Source: Apis mellifera
Taxonomy: Eukaryota; Arthropoda; Insecta; Hymenoptera; Apidae
NCBI RefSeq assembly: GCF_003254395.2
Contig: NC_037647.1
Location: forward strand, 3,450,350-3,514,349
Direction: 5' to 3'
DNA: 64,000 nt
Below, in pieces: positions 11,961 through 23,640 of the stretch. How positions within the stretch are numbered: the stretch's first letter is position 1; the number at the start of each line of letters is the position of its first letter. Both the position numbers and the translations under genes were made by a program. The notes under the pieces were generated by a model, which was not told where the DNA came from, searched no databases, and saw nothing but the letters and a program-made list of their open reading frames with translations.

Positions 11961-13795
11961 TGTTGGAAGATGATTTAAAGTTTCTTGTAACGTGTCTTAC
12001 GACTTGGAAATTCGTGCAACTTTTAATCTTGAGTAATAATGTATGATGGTTGGTTAATTTTAACAGGGAATAATACAAGAAGCGTGTTAAAAAGTAATTT
12101 AAATCTACGTGATATACCTTGTGATTTGAAAATTCTATGGGTGTTAATTTTAATTTAATTAACTGTTGTGTTGGTTAATTATAATAGAGAAAATGTAGAT
12201 TGATTTTTATGATATAATAACACGTTAGTAGTTTAATTTTAAGTTAATTTTCATATTAATAGTAATACTATGAAATTTTGAACTTCCATAGTTTAATTTT
12301 AATTTAATAAAAATTTAATGTAACGTTTACGATATGAAAATTGTTTAACTATCCTTAAATTTTTCTGAATCTCCTTGAAAGAATTAATTAATTATTTATT
12401 TCTTGTTTAATTAATCAAGAAATATTAAAAGTATTGTATGTCACAAGTACAAATCACAAGATATATCTTACATTAAAAATTAATAAAATTACCAAAAGTT
12501 ATTTAGTATTAAGAATTATATTCTTTCTCTTGCATTCATTGTCACAATATTTACGTATCTAATTTTAAATTAAACTTCCCCACAAAATAATATTTGTTAT
12601 TCCTTTTAGCTAAACACTGTGTACATTATGTGACACAGGATCTCCACGAAAGATGGACCAAAGTTTATTTTATCTGGAACTGGTTGTTTTGAAGAAAAAT
12701 AATTTAAGTAATTTAGATCTGTCCGTTCAACCGAGGAGATCGTTGGAATAATGATAACAAAGGATGAAGCTGAGGAGGGACGACATAAATTCGAAAACTT
12801 TCCTACCTTCTTTATCTCTGTGACTGATTAATCACGCAGATTTTGATCCAACGTATAAAGTAACGACCGATAAATTATAGAAATAAAAAATGAAAAACCC
12901 TGACGCTCAAAACTTCGATAAAATAAAAACTTCTCGATAGGATCAGAGAGTGAGTAAGATATTGGATTTGCGATTCTTCCTTCCTTCGAGGCCAACTTTT
13001 ATCAGCCAACTCGTACAATACTACCATTCGAAACGGGATTCTACAAACAAGTTCGGTAACACGAATCTGTTACAACCTTTTCAATAAGATTAAATCCGGA
13101 GATTCTTACACACGGAATAGTTGCTCGTGAAAGTTACTACTACTACTAGCTCGAATCTGTTACAGATGCTTTGATCGAACGAAATAAAAGAATTCGACGT
13201 CTATTACTACGTCGTTGAATTATCTACAAACTTCTTAACAAAATTAGCGGCCTTCCTTTTTATAAAGAGCACTTTTAAGATTTCCGTAACATGAATCGGT
13301 ATAAGGGAAGAATTTAATTGGAATAATTCGATTTACCGGAATGAAATTTTCTTCTTTTCTTTAAAATATAAATAGTTTATGACAAAAATACAATTTCTTT
13401 CGTCGACGACTCTTTGAGAAAATGAAATCAATCTCCAAAGTTTCAACATCTTTTCGAATGCAAACTTTTCCTTTTATTATAACAAAATAGATAGAATTTT
13501 TAAACATTTTATAATTAAAAATTCTATCCTGTGCCATTTTAAAATTATATTTAAAAAAAAAGAAACGAAACTTTGGAAAGAAATTCAATTAAGAAATATA
13601 ATTTCAAATCGTTACAAAGAATCAATAACGTGACCAATTCAATGAGAAATCCCAATCCTGTCCTCCAATAAAACAATAGGATAAGCAAGAGAACACGAAG
13701 AAAAAAGAACTATCCTCTTTCGAAACAATTCTACGCAATTCTATCTATCCCGTTCCAGGAAAAACAAAGAAAAAAAAAGAAAAGAAAAAGAAACA
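11961..13795. other. AT-rich noncoding DNA
   Basis: Mostly A/T-rich with a moderately CpG-containing patch at 12640-13250. A minus-strand open frame at 13361-13588 is Lys/Phe-rich, as expected from A/T runs. No splice pair or repeat of note is present. Confidence 0.5.
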
Positions 13796-14037
13796 CTCGT
13801 TCCATTCTTATCCTAGAGAGAGAGAGAGGGAGAGAAAGAAGAAAAGATCCGGATAAAATCCTCCTTGCATCTTTTCACGAGGATAGATACTTTGAAGAGA
13901 TCACGAGATACGTTTACAGGAGGCACACGCACAGGGACGGATGTGGATGGCACGGAAAGGGGTGGCCCACGTGGTGGGCCAGAGAGCGAACGTCGCAATT
14001 TTCGATCGATTCGCGGACGCGCGAAAACCCCTGTTTT

Positions 14038-14045
14038 ATGCAAAT
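14038..14045 (+). promoter_or_regulatory. POU octamer ATGCAAAT
   Basis: This is an exact match to the octamer bound by POU-homeodomain proteins, lying in a CpG-rich island with several other conserved-looking elements. The same 8-mer also occurs in plain AT-rich DNA (31058, 38773, 57029), so by itself it is weak evidence. Confidence 0.2.
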
Positions 14046-14266
14046 CTCGCTGCCCGGTACCAGTAATAAATTATTCGCTCGGCTGAGTCCGTTTATAGGT
14101 ACATAGGTTCATACAGCGCGGTAGGGAAGAGCCCCCGGTATTATTTGTCGCTGTTGGCGCCGTAAATGCGACCAAATATTTGCCGGTAATAGCCCCGGGC
14201 AAAGGATAAATATTTATTGGACGTCACGAAACCTCCGTTGCAACCCGATGCGCTCGATATCGCTTT

Positions 14267-14325
14267 GGGGGAGGGGAGGAAAAAAAAAAAAGAAGAGAAA
14301 AAAAGGAGAAGAGGGAAGAAAGAGG
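14267..14325 (+). repeat. 59-nt pure purine tract
   Basis: Only A and G occur across these bases: G-rich at the left, then an A run, then mixed GA. Such tracts can adopt triplex structures in vitro. In the minus-strand sense it is a long pyrimidine tract. Confidence 0.7.
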
Positions 14326-14470
14326 TGAAAAATGGAGAGGGTGGAAATATAGAGCCATGCTGCGGTACGAAAAAGAATTCTACGTTTGGCCACGTTTTCG
14401 AGATAATTTGGAGATATGAATATTGCTTCCGTTTTCTGGCAGTTATTTTCTTTTTTTTGGAGCTTTAAAT

Positions 14471-15560
14471 GATGTACTTTTTTAAATTTTATTTAATTTA
14501 ACTTTTGATGTATTCTTCTATAACGCTTAAAATATTCTAGATTATATAATATATTATCTTTTTTAACGATGGAATTTATGACGTAGTATTATCATAAAAG
14601 AATAATAATTAATTTTATAAATACCTGTATATAAATTCATTATAATATATTTTATTTATGAAAAATCACACTTACCGAACATTGCCGTATTGCTATCGTA
14701 TCACGGAATCAGTAGAGTACTTCGTATTTATTATTATTCCATACATAATTCTGTATTTGATACATGAATAATCGATAACCCTTTTACCTAAACGATGTAC
14801 ATTTCAGATTAAACAAGAAATGTAATTCGAATTATTCCGCAAGTACACGCGATATTGCATTAAATTCTATATAAATAAAACAGAGTATTCATGAGATGTA
14901 TCTTAAACGCGTACTTACTCAACTTTTATTTTAACTAAATTATTCGTCAAAATTATAATTCCATTTTATCTTCTAAACCTATTTTATGATTTATAAGATA
15001 TGTGTGTCTCTGCCTCTGATATTAATTTCTATTGTAAAGAACGTAATAATAAAATAAAACATACTCTTCGAGATTACAGCTCTTCCACGCTTCGATCATC
15101 ACGTTACTTTCACATTTCGCTCTTTAATTCCCTTTTTTATTCCACTCTTCCTTCGCCGCATTATACACATTACCTAGAACCGTTACCTTGCCATCAAACT
15201 GCTTTAACTATATCTCGTAATACTTCGCTAACAAATTCACAAAGAACTTCCAAGATATCGACTTATGTATAGGGTACCAAATACACTTTTTATAAAATTG
15301 TTCAAACTCCATTATTCCTAAAAAGAAAAAAAAAATGTCATTTTATTTGACCAAATATCATTTTTAAATGATCAAACGAGCACGAAAATGCTTACCTCAA
15401 TTTTAACAATAAAGAAATAATTGAAACAATTATCATTAATTCCAAATACCTATGTTTAATTTCCTCTCGATCCAATAATTCCAAACAAAATGCCGATTCG
15501 ATTCCACCCTTCAAAAATCCCCGAATAATCCCCAAAGAAACAATATCTCTCCCATTAAAA
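14471..15560. other. AT-rich noncoding DNA
   Basis: A/T-rich throughout. Two good minus-strand donor-like sites (near 14685 and 15391) lack a matching upstream acceptor with an open frame. The plus open frame 15000-15272 has no domain. Confidence 0.5.
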
Positions 15561-15688
15561 TCTCGAAAAATATTTAGCCACGGAAATCGTGAGTAAGCTC
15601 ATTATTTCGTGAAATTCTCGAAACGATCGTGAAAAGCCAACAACACGCGCAACCGTTAAACCATTCTCTCTATGAAAGAAATAGAAAA

Positions 15689-15704
15689 GAGAGAGAGAGA
15701 GAGA
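15689..15704. repeat. (GA)n microsatellite
   Basis: A pure GA tract of 8 units flanked by purine-rich sequence. Confidence 0.75.
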
Positions 15705-15874
15705 AGAACACGAGTAGGAACAGGGCAAAGGTAAAAGAAATGAAAGGCGGGAAAAAGGAAGAACTTGGATCGATGGAAAAAGCAGTGCCGTTATTTCCAT
15801 CGGATTTCTATCGCAGAATCTGAGCGAGTAACCCGTGCAAATTCCATGAATCCTATCGCGCGTGACTGATCCAC

Positions 15875-15892
15875 GAGAGAGAGAGAGAGAGA
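15875..15892. repeat. (GA)n microsatellite
   Basis: A pure GA tract of 9 units, about 170 bp from the previous one. Confidence 0.75.
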
Positions 15893-16216
15893 AAGTTCCA
15901 CGCGCCTCGCTCATGTCGAGAGATCGATCGTCGTTCTGGATTCTGCATGAATGAAGACACGTCACGTCGATTACGACGATTGTGGATAAAGAGAGATGTA
16001 TACATATTGAATAAGAGAAACAGAGAAAGAAGATCGGCCACTTGTCCCTGAACAACAATGTGCAACCGGTGACATTTACCAGCTCGAGTGGTAATCTCGC
16101 CGTGTACTTTAATTATCCTGACCAAATGCACCGACCAAGCATCTCTCTTGTATGATAAGATGTCTCTCTTCTCCCCTCGCGTATCTCAACAGGCAATAAA
16201 CAGGCAGCTTTTTATC

Positions 16217-16242
16217 TATATATATATATATATATATATATA
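16217..16242. repeat. (TA)13 microsatellite
   Basis: Thirteen uninterrupted TA units. Confidence 0.85.
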
Positions 16243-16680
16243 CGTTCAGTGGTGCGCGAACAGAGAAGAAAAACGGAGCGAATTCAACGTGATTTCCTTC
16301 TTCCTTCGTTTCCTTCCCTCTTTTTTTTTTCCCTTCCCTCTTCGGCCGGTCGAAACGAGAAAAACTTCTATTTCCAGGCTTTTCATCAGATAACCGGTGG
16401 AACCGTTTATTACCGGTTCCCTGCTAATAAACGATCCTGATTTAAAAGTCCTTCCTCCCCGGCTCTTATCTTCTTTTTTTTCTCCCCCTGGTTATCTTAG
16501 TATCTCGGGGGAAGAGCGTAGAGAGAGTATGGAGGGGCCACGAAGATCGCAGATTCTACTTAGAATTTAAATAGATCTTCAGACAGTGGCACGACCAGGT
16601 TGGGAAGTCGATGCAATGATATTAACCATACGATTTAAATACGAAGAGGAGAGATTGTCTGAAAAAGTCATCATAGGTCG

Positions 16681-16702
16681 TATATATATATATATATATA
16701 TA
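16681..16702. repeat. (TA)11 microsatellite
   Basis: Eleven uninterrupted TA units, about 440 bp right of the (TA)13 tract. Confidence 0.85.
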
Positions 16703-18160
16703 TTCTTCGTATTTATGATGATTTATGAGTATGTATTGTTATGTTGGATAAATAAGATAAATGAGATATATTTGATTGTTCAACACGTGATATTAGATAA
16801 TTTAAATAAAAGTGGAACGAAACGTGTAATAAATTATTCGTTGAAATTAATATTTTTCTAAAATGCAAAGTGAAAATTTACAAGTTCTCAATATAATATT
16901 ATAATCGATGTGTGAGGAATCTCTAGAAGGAGTGTGATACTTAGGTTTACTTCCAAAACGAGTTAAATAAAGAAATTACGTGATTTGTAAACTTGTAAAT
17001 ATCAGAATCAAATGCTAATAATTTGAAAATATACAGGATTTGTTTGTTAAACGTCTATCTATCTTTTTAAAATTCTACAAATGTAAATCGTGTCACGTAA
17101 CAAAAATAACTAAAAAATATTACACTTTAAAAATACCTGTAAAATATCCTATATTTACACGAGATATTTTGCGAACTGAGTTTTACCAGAATCTATGGCA
17201 GACACATATTCTGCATCTCAATGGGAAGACACGCGACATATATATTTACATATCTCGCTTACAATGTCGTATGAACGTTATACACAAGATACCTGCTCCC
17301 AAAGCGTCACATAAACGACATTGCATCGCGAGATATCGCACTTGTAAATGTAAAAGAGTTAGCACGTTTATTGTTGACGTCGTTCTTTCTTCCATATGAT
17401 ATAGCTTCGAATTTTAAAGCTCAAATAAAAGAATTAATAAAATAATATTAAAAAGATTAATATTTTCAAAATTATGAAAAACTCCCTGGATCTTTTCTTT
17501 TGGTATTTTATACATGTATAAATATATATTTAAAAAGTATAATAAAACAAAATAATTTATAACGATTACTAAATTTTTTTATAAAAGATAAAAAATAAAT
17601 GTGATATATCAGTGATATATTCCACGAAACAGAAATGGTGTGATATGCCACTGTATCACTTAAAGTGTTAAATATGAATCCTAACGGAGTCTAACTATCA
17701 GGTATTCGTGCTGAATCGCGATAATCTTAAACATCAAACGTCATCATTTAAACAGATATATCTAAACAGATTCAGAACCGTGAAGAAAACCAAACGTGAG
17801 AATTACACGATAATTTCACATAAAAATTTCAATGATAATTATTTCTACAAAGTACAATTATAAAAAACAATTAACAATTACAAAAAACAATTAAATCTAC
17901 AAAGTATTCATGGATTTTTGAAGATAGATAAAACATCCTAAACATATACAAAGTATAATAAAAATATTTCCATGCTAAAGAAAATTCACAATTAATTATC
18001 GAATAAGGAACACCAGAACCATATACTAAATTTTAAAAATAATATCTTTCCACCTAAATATTTAAACAACAGTGTCGACGAGGATCCAGAAGATCGCAAA
18101 CAAAATAAAAAATTAAACGTACGTTTCGAATTTCACGGAGTAACAAACAATTTTAACGAT
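16703..18160. other. AT-rich DNA containing an inverted repeat
   Basis: Mostly A/T-rich. A CpG-containing patch at 17150-17400 carries the inverted repeat 17250-17336 and a chance 119-codon plus frame (17040-17399). Short near-repeats of CAAAAAACAATTA occur at about 17860-17900. Confidence 0.5.
17250..17336. repeat. Inverted repeat, two 9-bp blocks per arm
   Basis: Left arm ATATCTCGC (17250-17258) and CAATGTCGT (17262-17270) are exactly complementary to GCGAGATAT (17328-17336) and ACGACATTG (17315-17323). A 3/4-nt internal loop separates the blocks and the terminal loop is 44 nt. The pairing is seen directly. Whether it is transcribed is unknown. Confidence 0.6.
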
Positions 18161-18700
18161 TCGCTGACCAACTTACACACATGCACACACAGAGGCACAC
18201 CTGGTGAAAAACGATTACAAACAAAAGTTCAGGCTTGGCCAGCTCGTTATCGTGATCTAGCATTCCCCATTGATCTATCCTTTGGCTCGAGGCCCCGTTA
18301 TTCCGATTCCCATGGATGGTTCGCCGCGGACAGAGGCCAGCAGAGCCAGTTCGTTTTAATCCAGTTCACGCGAAAACGAAGCTAACGGAAGTGGAAGGGG
18401 ACGGGAGCATAACCGAGAGGGGTGTCACGGGTGACCTGTCGCTTTAACAACGAGCCCTGCGTGAAGTCCCATTACCGGGCAAGGTGGATGGATCTATCTG
18501 GCTTCGAGGCATCCCTCGAACAACAAATATAGACGTCTTATAATCGTTCGACATTATCGTACCGTGTCGGGACGATAGGAGGATTCAATGGGGAGAAGTC
18601 GGGGTAGACAAGGTCGCTGGACATAGAAAGATTGATGGACGGGGTGTAAAGTGGTTGACGTTATTTCGATTTCGCGTTTAATCGTAGAATTGTCTGCCTT
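18161..18700. other. CpG-rich island
   Basis: GC-rich sequence with a 43-codon plus-strand small frame (18316-18447) in a poor initiation context (T at -3). No splice donor follows. No domain is recognised. It could be a conserved noncoding element. Confidence 0.4.
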
Positions 18701-19740
18701 TAATGTGACTCGATGGTTAAATCTTATTATTTTTTTATATATTACTTATTTATATATTAATATGTGAATATGGATGTAATTGTGATTTAATTTTAGATAG
18801 AAGTTAATTTGATGGAATTAATTTTGTCAAATTCAGATGAGAGTTATTACCAAGAATTTATTAATTTTAGCATTGAGAGTAGTTATGAATAAAGTTTTTG
18901 GATACAAATTTATTTCTCCTAACTGTTTTTTAGGATTTGGAGAAAGGGTTTGTTATTAATATAACAATTGTTTCGAGTAAAACAATAAACGATGAAAAAT
19001 CTAGAAGATTATAAATCATCTGATTCAATTCCTTTTTGAAAAATAACGAGAGAATCTCGTGTTCGCAATATCTTTCCAATTTAAAGGATTACGACTCCAC
19101 AGATTAGCGTTTCTATTAATGGCAAAGAATCTTCGAAATCGATTCGAAATCGTTTTAACAGCGTTTGCGGTTAGCTTCATCACAATAGGATTACTACGAT
19201 GGGAAAACTACGTTTATCCACGCTCCATTTGGTCAAAAGAATCTTCACGCAGCCGGTTGATTGCGAACACCAGTTATCCAAACTATTGTCAAACGATGTT
19301 CCAATTACAACGGGAACGTTAATCACTACGGTGAACGAACGTTAATTTTCTACGATCCACTTGAGAGTGTAATTGCAACTGTAGGTAGCCACCACCGTTT
19401 TGGAAGATAGGCAAATTAGTTTTCACGGAACTCGAATAACAATTAAACTCGTCTGTTTCTCGATTGTTTTGATTTTCTATTTGAGAAAGATATTAATTGG
19501 ACGAGTGTTTTCTTGTTTTTTGAAATCGAGAAATATATAACGATGTTATGTAAAATGAAGTTACTTAGAAAGTAAATTATTTATTTTTCGAGAATTGAAG
19601 ATTAATCTTGTATAACGAAAGTGAAGAATTTTCAGCAAATTTTTTTTAAAAAAATAAATAGACAAAGTATAGATCAACAAGAATATGATATAATGAAAGT
19701 GTATCGAATTTTAAAGTTATTTTGTTGTATTTATTTAAAT
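18701..19740. other. Mixed AT-rich DNA
   Basis: A/T-rich flanks surround a moderately GC patch at 19050-19430. That patch holds an 87-codon plus frame (19059-19322) starting without a strong context and lacking known motifs. I see no splice pair. Confidence 0.45.
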
Positions 19741-19803
19741 CGTTATTTCACCCTGTGATCTTCATTTTAAATTGATCATTTGAAATTCTAGGATATTACT
19801 TAC

Positions 19804-19941
19804 AATGCAAAAATGTTGGAGCGCTAACGATGCTCCATTCGAAGACGTGATCACTTGCATTCATGAGGGCAATATAAATCAAAATGAAATGAGAAAGATC
19901 TGAGGGTGTGTATGTGTTGGTTTGGTAGAAGCAATAATATC
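19804..19941 (-). CDS. Possible internal exon, unknown product (weak)
   Basis: On the minus strand a pyrimidine-rich acceptor ending TTTCTCAG precedes a 138-nt segment that ends at a good donor, GCATT|GTAAGTA. One frame is open throughout (2 + 45 codons + 1 nt), starting YYCFYQTNTYT and ending SAPTFLH. Entry and exit are both phase 1, and the length is a multiple of three. The upstream signal-peptide exon at 33400-33472 also ends in phase 1, so the two could be joined. No family is recognised, and a 138-nt open frame could arise by chance, so this is a hypothesis only. Confidence 0.2.
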
Positions 19942-20489
19942 CTGAGAAACTATATATATACACATACACAAAGAATTTTATATTTCCGACTTTTGACTGC
20001 ATTAGAGAAACAGCACGTGACATGAATAGAATTTCCACAAGTCCTGAATATATTTCGAAGCAACCGAGACAGAAGAAAAGCCCGGCCCTTTCTGCTCCAT
20101 TTCACCAAATAAATCTCGCGTCTGACGTCGAAACGACCAAAACTCGTTCGCGTCTATACACGTCTATACGTACCATGGAAAAAAAAAAAAGAACGATACA
20201 AAGGTGCTTTATTCGAAAAGACGAATTTCCTCCCTCCAAGTTTCAAAGCCAACAAGTAACTCGACTTTAAATTTGTGTTGTCACATGATTAAACTTCTTT
20301 AACTTCTTTGGAAGAATTACAATTTTATCCGTTTCTTTTCCCCTCACTGAAAATATAAACTTATTTTAATTCGAATTATCAAGACAGTTAAATCATTCCA
20401 TAGTTTAATATCTTACCTTTTAATTAATAACAAAAAAGAATTAAGTCATCGAATTAATCTGAAAAAGAAAATTCCAATAATTCTTCTTT
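19942..20489. other. Mixed noncoding DNA
   Basis: Contains a short TA/CA tract (19951-19970), a CpG-containing patch with an 82-codon plus frame (20022-20270) and AT-rich DNA. A minus-strand acceptor/donor pair at 20417-20458 encloses 42 nt with stops in all three frames. Confidence 0.45.
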
Positions 20490-21480
20490 CAGACTTAAAT
20501 CTTTAAAAGGATCCAATCGCATCATATTCACGTTGCTACAATTATTAAAAAAAAAACAGCTCTATCTCTATATTAACCCAAACCTTGGCCAACCGTTAAC
20601 GAGAGATACAAACGTCTCGACTATACACCATAACGTGGAAACGGTAAATCCCGATTTCCGTAAGATAACTGTGCACAACGTGATGCATACATCTCCAAGC
20701 GTGGCGCCGTTTCCAGATACGGAGAAGCGCGGCAGAAATGTTAATAACAGGAGAGAAAGGGAGAAGCAACGATATAATTTATCGTCGCTCGTATAATTGC
20801 GGCGACGACCAACCGACAGGTTGGTTAGGTGGACCTGATTCGGAAGTTACCCACACTTGGCCAAATTGTACCCCTCCAGTGGAGAGGGTACACCCGGTAT
20901 ACAAACGTCGGCCCGGGCTCGGGGGACCATCGCGAAGGAAAAGGCCCGAGGTGGTCGTTGAAAAGCCGGACAAACCTCTCCCCCTCGAAACTCTCTTTGT
21001 CCGTACAGGTGCACGCGGCAGGTTGCTGGCAGAAACCCAAAACAGGTTTTCACAAAACCCATGACCCTCCCCCTCCTATCCCCTTTTTATCTATCCCCTA
21101 TCTCTTCGCCCCCTTTTTTCCTCTTCCTTTCCAGGGAGAGAGGGACACACGATTGTTCTCTTCCTCTCTCTCTCTCTCTTTCTTTCGTCTTTTTCTTCGT
21201 CTCCTTTTTATTCATGAGTGTACGTGCGCGTTCACGCATGCGTCATCCAACGAGACCGCATCGCGTCACTTTGACGAGCATTCAAATTAACCGGACCTGA
21301 ATCTCACGCACGCGGTCTCCCGCACGATTAAGGGGATAATTAATTTTACATTCGTCGCGCGGAACACATCTCGGTTTCGGAGGATCCACGCACAACATTG
21401 TGAACACGTATTTTTCGATTCGTCGTTTATGATTCGTGATCTATTGTCAAGAGGTTGCGATAGGAATTCCTACGTTTTTT
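20490..21480. other. Long CpG-rich island
   Basis: About 1 kb of GC-richer sequence with many overlapping frames on both strands (20533-20796, 20738-21064, 20829-21290 plus; 20779-21062 minus). None has a recognisable domain. A strong plus-strand acceptor-like pyrimidine tract ends at CTTTCCAG near 21135, but a TC microsatellite immediately follows. Palindromic CpG elements are common. It is a candidate regulatory island. Confidence 0.45.
21160..21185. repeat. TC microsatellite
   Basis: A (TC)n tract followed by TTTCTTTC. It gives Ser/Leu runs in the overlapping frames. Confidence 0.7.
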
Positions 21481-22150
21481 TTTAAACGATTGTGTTCGTG
21501 AATAATGGCTCGAGGCATAATGGGCGTATTAAAGGCTATATCGGTTGACGAGAATTGTGTTGAATATAAATTTTGGTAATCCTTTGTGGAAATTTTTCAA
21601 ACCCTTTGTTGCCGTTTCTTGTTCTATAGTTCTCGAATTTGTGTATTCAACGAGCCGTCTTTTAATAGTTGGTAGCATTCTTGACATGTTTTTGTAAACA
21701 ATGGGATGTCCATCTTTGTCAAATTAGTATTTGAAAAAGCGTTAGTATTTAAGCGATTATCTCTTCTTATTACAAGATAATACGCTCCATTAACGCTGTA
21801 ATGAAATCATCACACGTTCTATGATGGAACAAAGATTTATCGTACAGCATATAACAGATAAAATGTATTAATTTCCCTGATCTGAGAAGATGGATTATCT
21901 ATCAACCGTGCAATTTCCTTAACCGGATAATCACGATAACATTTATCTCAATCTACGAATATCTGTCGAATAAAAAATCGGTATCTGCATAATATCCATT
22001 ATTAATTCAACAACTACTAGATTAACCGCGATCTTTGATATGCAAAAAAAAAAAAAAATTCCAATTAAAATATTCATCGATCTATTTACCAATATTACAC
22101 ACTTGTGGCTATCATTATTTATTAATATTCGAAACGGCCCATCAATTTAT
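21481..22150. other. AT-rich noncoding DNA
   Basis: Moderately A/T-rich, without open frames of note or clear splice signals. Confidence 0.5.
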
Positions 22151-22610
22151 CCACGGAGGAAAAGAGCAACGGAGGGGGGGGAGAAAGAATTACGAAAGTA
22201 AGACACTCGACCAATGTCGTCCACTCAATTCGAGTTAATCAACCGACCCAGACGACTTAATTCTCTAAGAAAATATTCACGAGAGATTTCTCCTCTCCTC
22301 TCCTCCTGTCGAGATATTCATCAAACTTAATGGCAACTATCCACCATCTTTGCGGAAGAGAGGTCCGCAACTGGCATCGGAAAATTGCTTTGGAAAAATG
22401 TAATATCGTTTCTCAACGACGACTTTTCCACGGGCGAGTGGAAAAAGTTCAACGAACCCTAGAACAGTGCGTTTCGAACAAACGCAGCAGAAGAAGCAGA
22501 AGGGATGGAGGAGAATGCGCGAGGAGACGTCATCTGGTCGGAATATTTTAATTAAAGCCTATTTCTACGATAACGATTTTTCCTCGAGGAGGGGTCCATC
22601 GGTGTTCCGC

Positions 22611-22649
22611 TCTTCCAAGACGTCTTCGAGACGTCTTCTCTTTGGAAGA
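22611..22649. repeat. Compact 39-nt hairpin
   Basis: TCTTCCAA (22611-22618) pairs with TTGGAAGA (22642-22649). Inside it GACGTCT (22619-22625) pairs with AGACGTC (22629-22635) around a 3-nt TCG loop. A single 6-nt bulge lies on the right arm. The pairing is seen directly. Confidence 0.6.
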
Positions 22650-22650
22650 T

Positions 22651-22692
22651 GAGGAGGAAAAAAAAAGAAGAAGAAGAAGAAGAAGGAGAAAA
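22651..22692 (+). repeat. Purine tract with (AAG)7
   Basis: A 42-nt pure purine run containing seven AAG units (22665-22685). It lies immediately beside the hairpin at 22611-22649. Confidence 0.75.
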
Positions 22693-22760
22693 TAAAAGAA
22701 TTGTAGAAACATCTAGGAATGTTTCATCGTAATTTGTTTGTCTGGAGAACGCACTGCTAT

Positions 22761-23640
22761 CGTGAAACGAGATGCGTAATTTGAAATGCGTTTTTAAGAT
22801 ACGAGAAAGCTGCAACGTTTGTACTTTTAAATGGATACGATAGTTTATTTTTGTTCTAATATATTATATTTGTAGATAATAAAAATTAAACCACCTTTAA
22901 TTATAAAAATACGAAGTAAATGAAGTATGAAAATTTGTAAATAGAGATTTTGGATCAATGAACATTAAATATTTACTACTATTTTACTAACAATATAAAA
23001 TATCGATAGATTTGTAACATGAAAAACACTTTTCTTCGAACAAGTTACTTGAAAAATTACGATTAAATAAAATTAACAAAAATAGCAGTATACATATCAT
23101 TATTAGAATTTTATTACAGTATTATTTGTGAAGCAATAAAGAGAATCGTTGTTCCACGTGTTTATAATGTTTGTTAAGTAGCGACTGATGGAGAAGAAGT
23201 TTGAAACATTTTTATTGCCGCTGAACAAGATGGTTTTGCTTTGCTGGTAAATGGATTTGTTACCTCTACTTAATCTAAATGAAGAATTTTTTATTCATTT
23301 GTTTCATTGGTTTTTTCCCCTCTTTTTCTTCTTTTCTTGTACTTGTACTATACATCCTGTGTTTAAGGATTCAATTCCCCTGATTAACTGCACGTTTTTT
23401 AAATTCAATGCAAAAATGTAATAAAATCATTACATTATACACGAAATATATAAATACATTCCCAATCCAATTCAACATCTAATCCTATATTCTTTTAAAA
23501 TTAATTTCAATCACACAAAATACACTAACTAACAACAATTAATTAAAGAATGGAATTTTTTTTACCTCGACTTCAATGAAATGATTCAAATCTCATAAAA
23601 AAATTCTAACATCGGAAATCCTTCGAATATTCATAAACAA
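22761..23640. other. AT-rich noncoding DNA
   Basis: A/T-rich with no notable open frame. A pyrimidine-rich stretch at 23315-23345 is not followed by an open exon. Confidence 0.5.

Larger units (their letters stand above)
13796..14470. other. CpG-rich island with POU octamer and purine tract
   Basis: A GA microsatellite (about 13817-13840) leads into CpG-rich sequence with GGTGGCCCACGTGGTGGGCC, an octamer ATGCAAAT (14038-14045), clustered CCGGTAATA/CCGGTATTA elements (about 14135-14195) and a 59-nt purine run. Two frames overlap on opposite strands at 13813-14086. The motif density suggests an enhancer-like element. Function is inference. Confidence 0.4.
15561..16660. other. Microsatellite-rich CpG-containing block
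   Basis: This block holds two (GA)n tracts, a (TA)13 tract and a long T/C run (16300-16345) within moderately GC-rich DNA. The 167-codon minus-strand frame 15555-16058 crosses both GA tracts and is dominated by Ser-Leu runs, so I do not call it a gene. Confidence 0.5.
22151..22760. other. CpG-containing island with hairpin and GAA tract
   Basis: GC-richer DNA holding plus frames 22330-22551 and 22467-22652 and the minus frame 22552-22815. None is recognisable. The block contains a compact hairpin (22611-22649) directly followed by a 42-nt purine tract with AAG repeats. Confidence 0.45.

Noticed and set aside
13738..13816. Minus-strand acceptor-like pyrimidine tract followed by a Phe/Leu-rich leader-like frame
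   Set aside because: The hydrophobic run is simply a translated T/C tract, the frame ends after about 25 codons, and joining to the 33.4-kb exon in phase 1 would give an immediate stop.
15555..16058. 167-codon minus-strand ORF
   Set aside because: It crosses two GA microsatellites and consists largely of Ser/Leu runs; no domain, splice support or start context.
17040..17399. Relic of a DNA transposon around the 17.25-kb inverted repeat
   Set aside because: The encoded frame shows no transposase motif, and I found no terminal inverted repeats at its ends or TA target duplication.
18316..18447. 43-codon small ORF
   Set aside because: Poor initiation context with an overlapping upstream ATG four bases earlier; no other support.
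20417..20458. Minus-strand 42-nt exon with very good acceptor (CTTTTTCAG) and donor (AAAAG|GTAAGA)
   Set aside because: All three frames contain stop codons within the 42 nt; at best a noncoding exon, more likely a chance pair in AT-rich DNA.
20829..21290. 153-codon plus-strand ORF
   Set aside because: Non-ATG start, overlapped by open frames in several other frames and ending in a TC microsatellite; typical of stop-poor GC-rich DNA.
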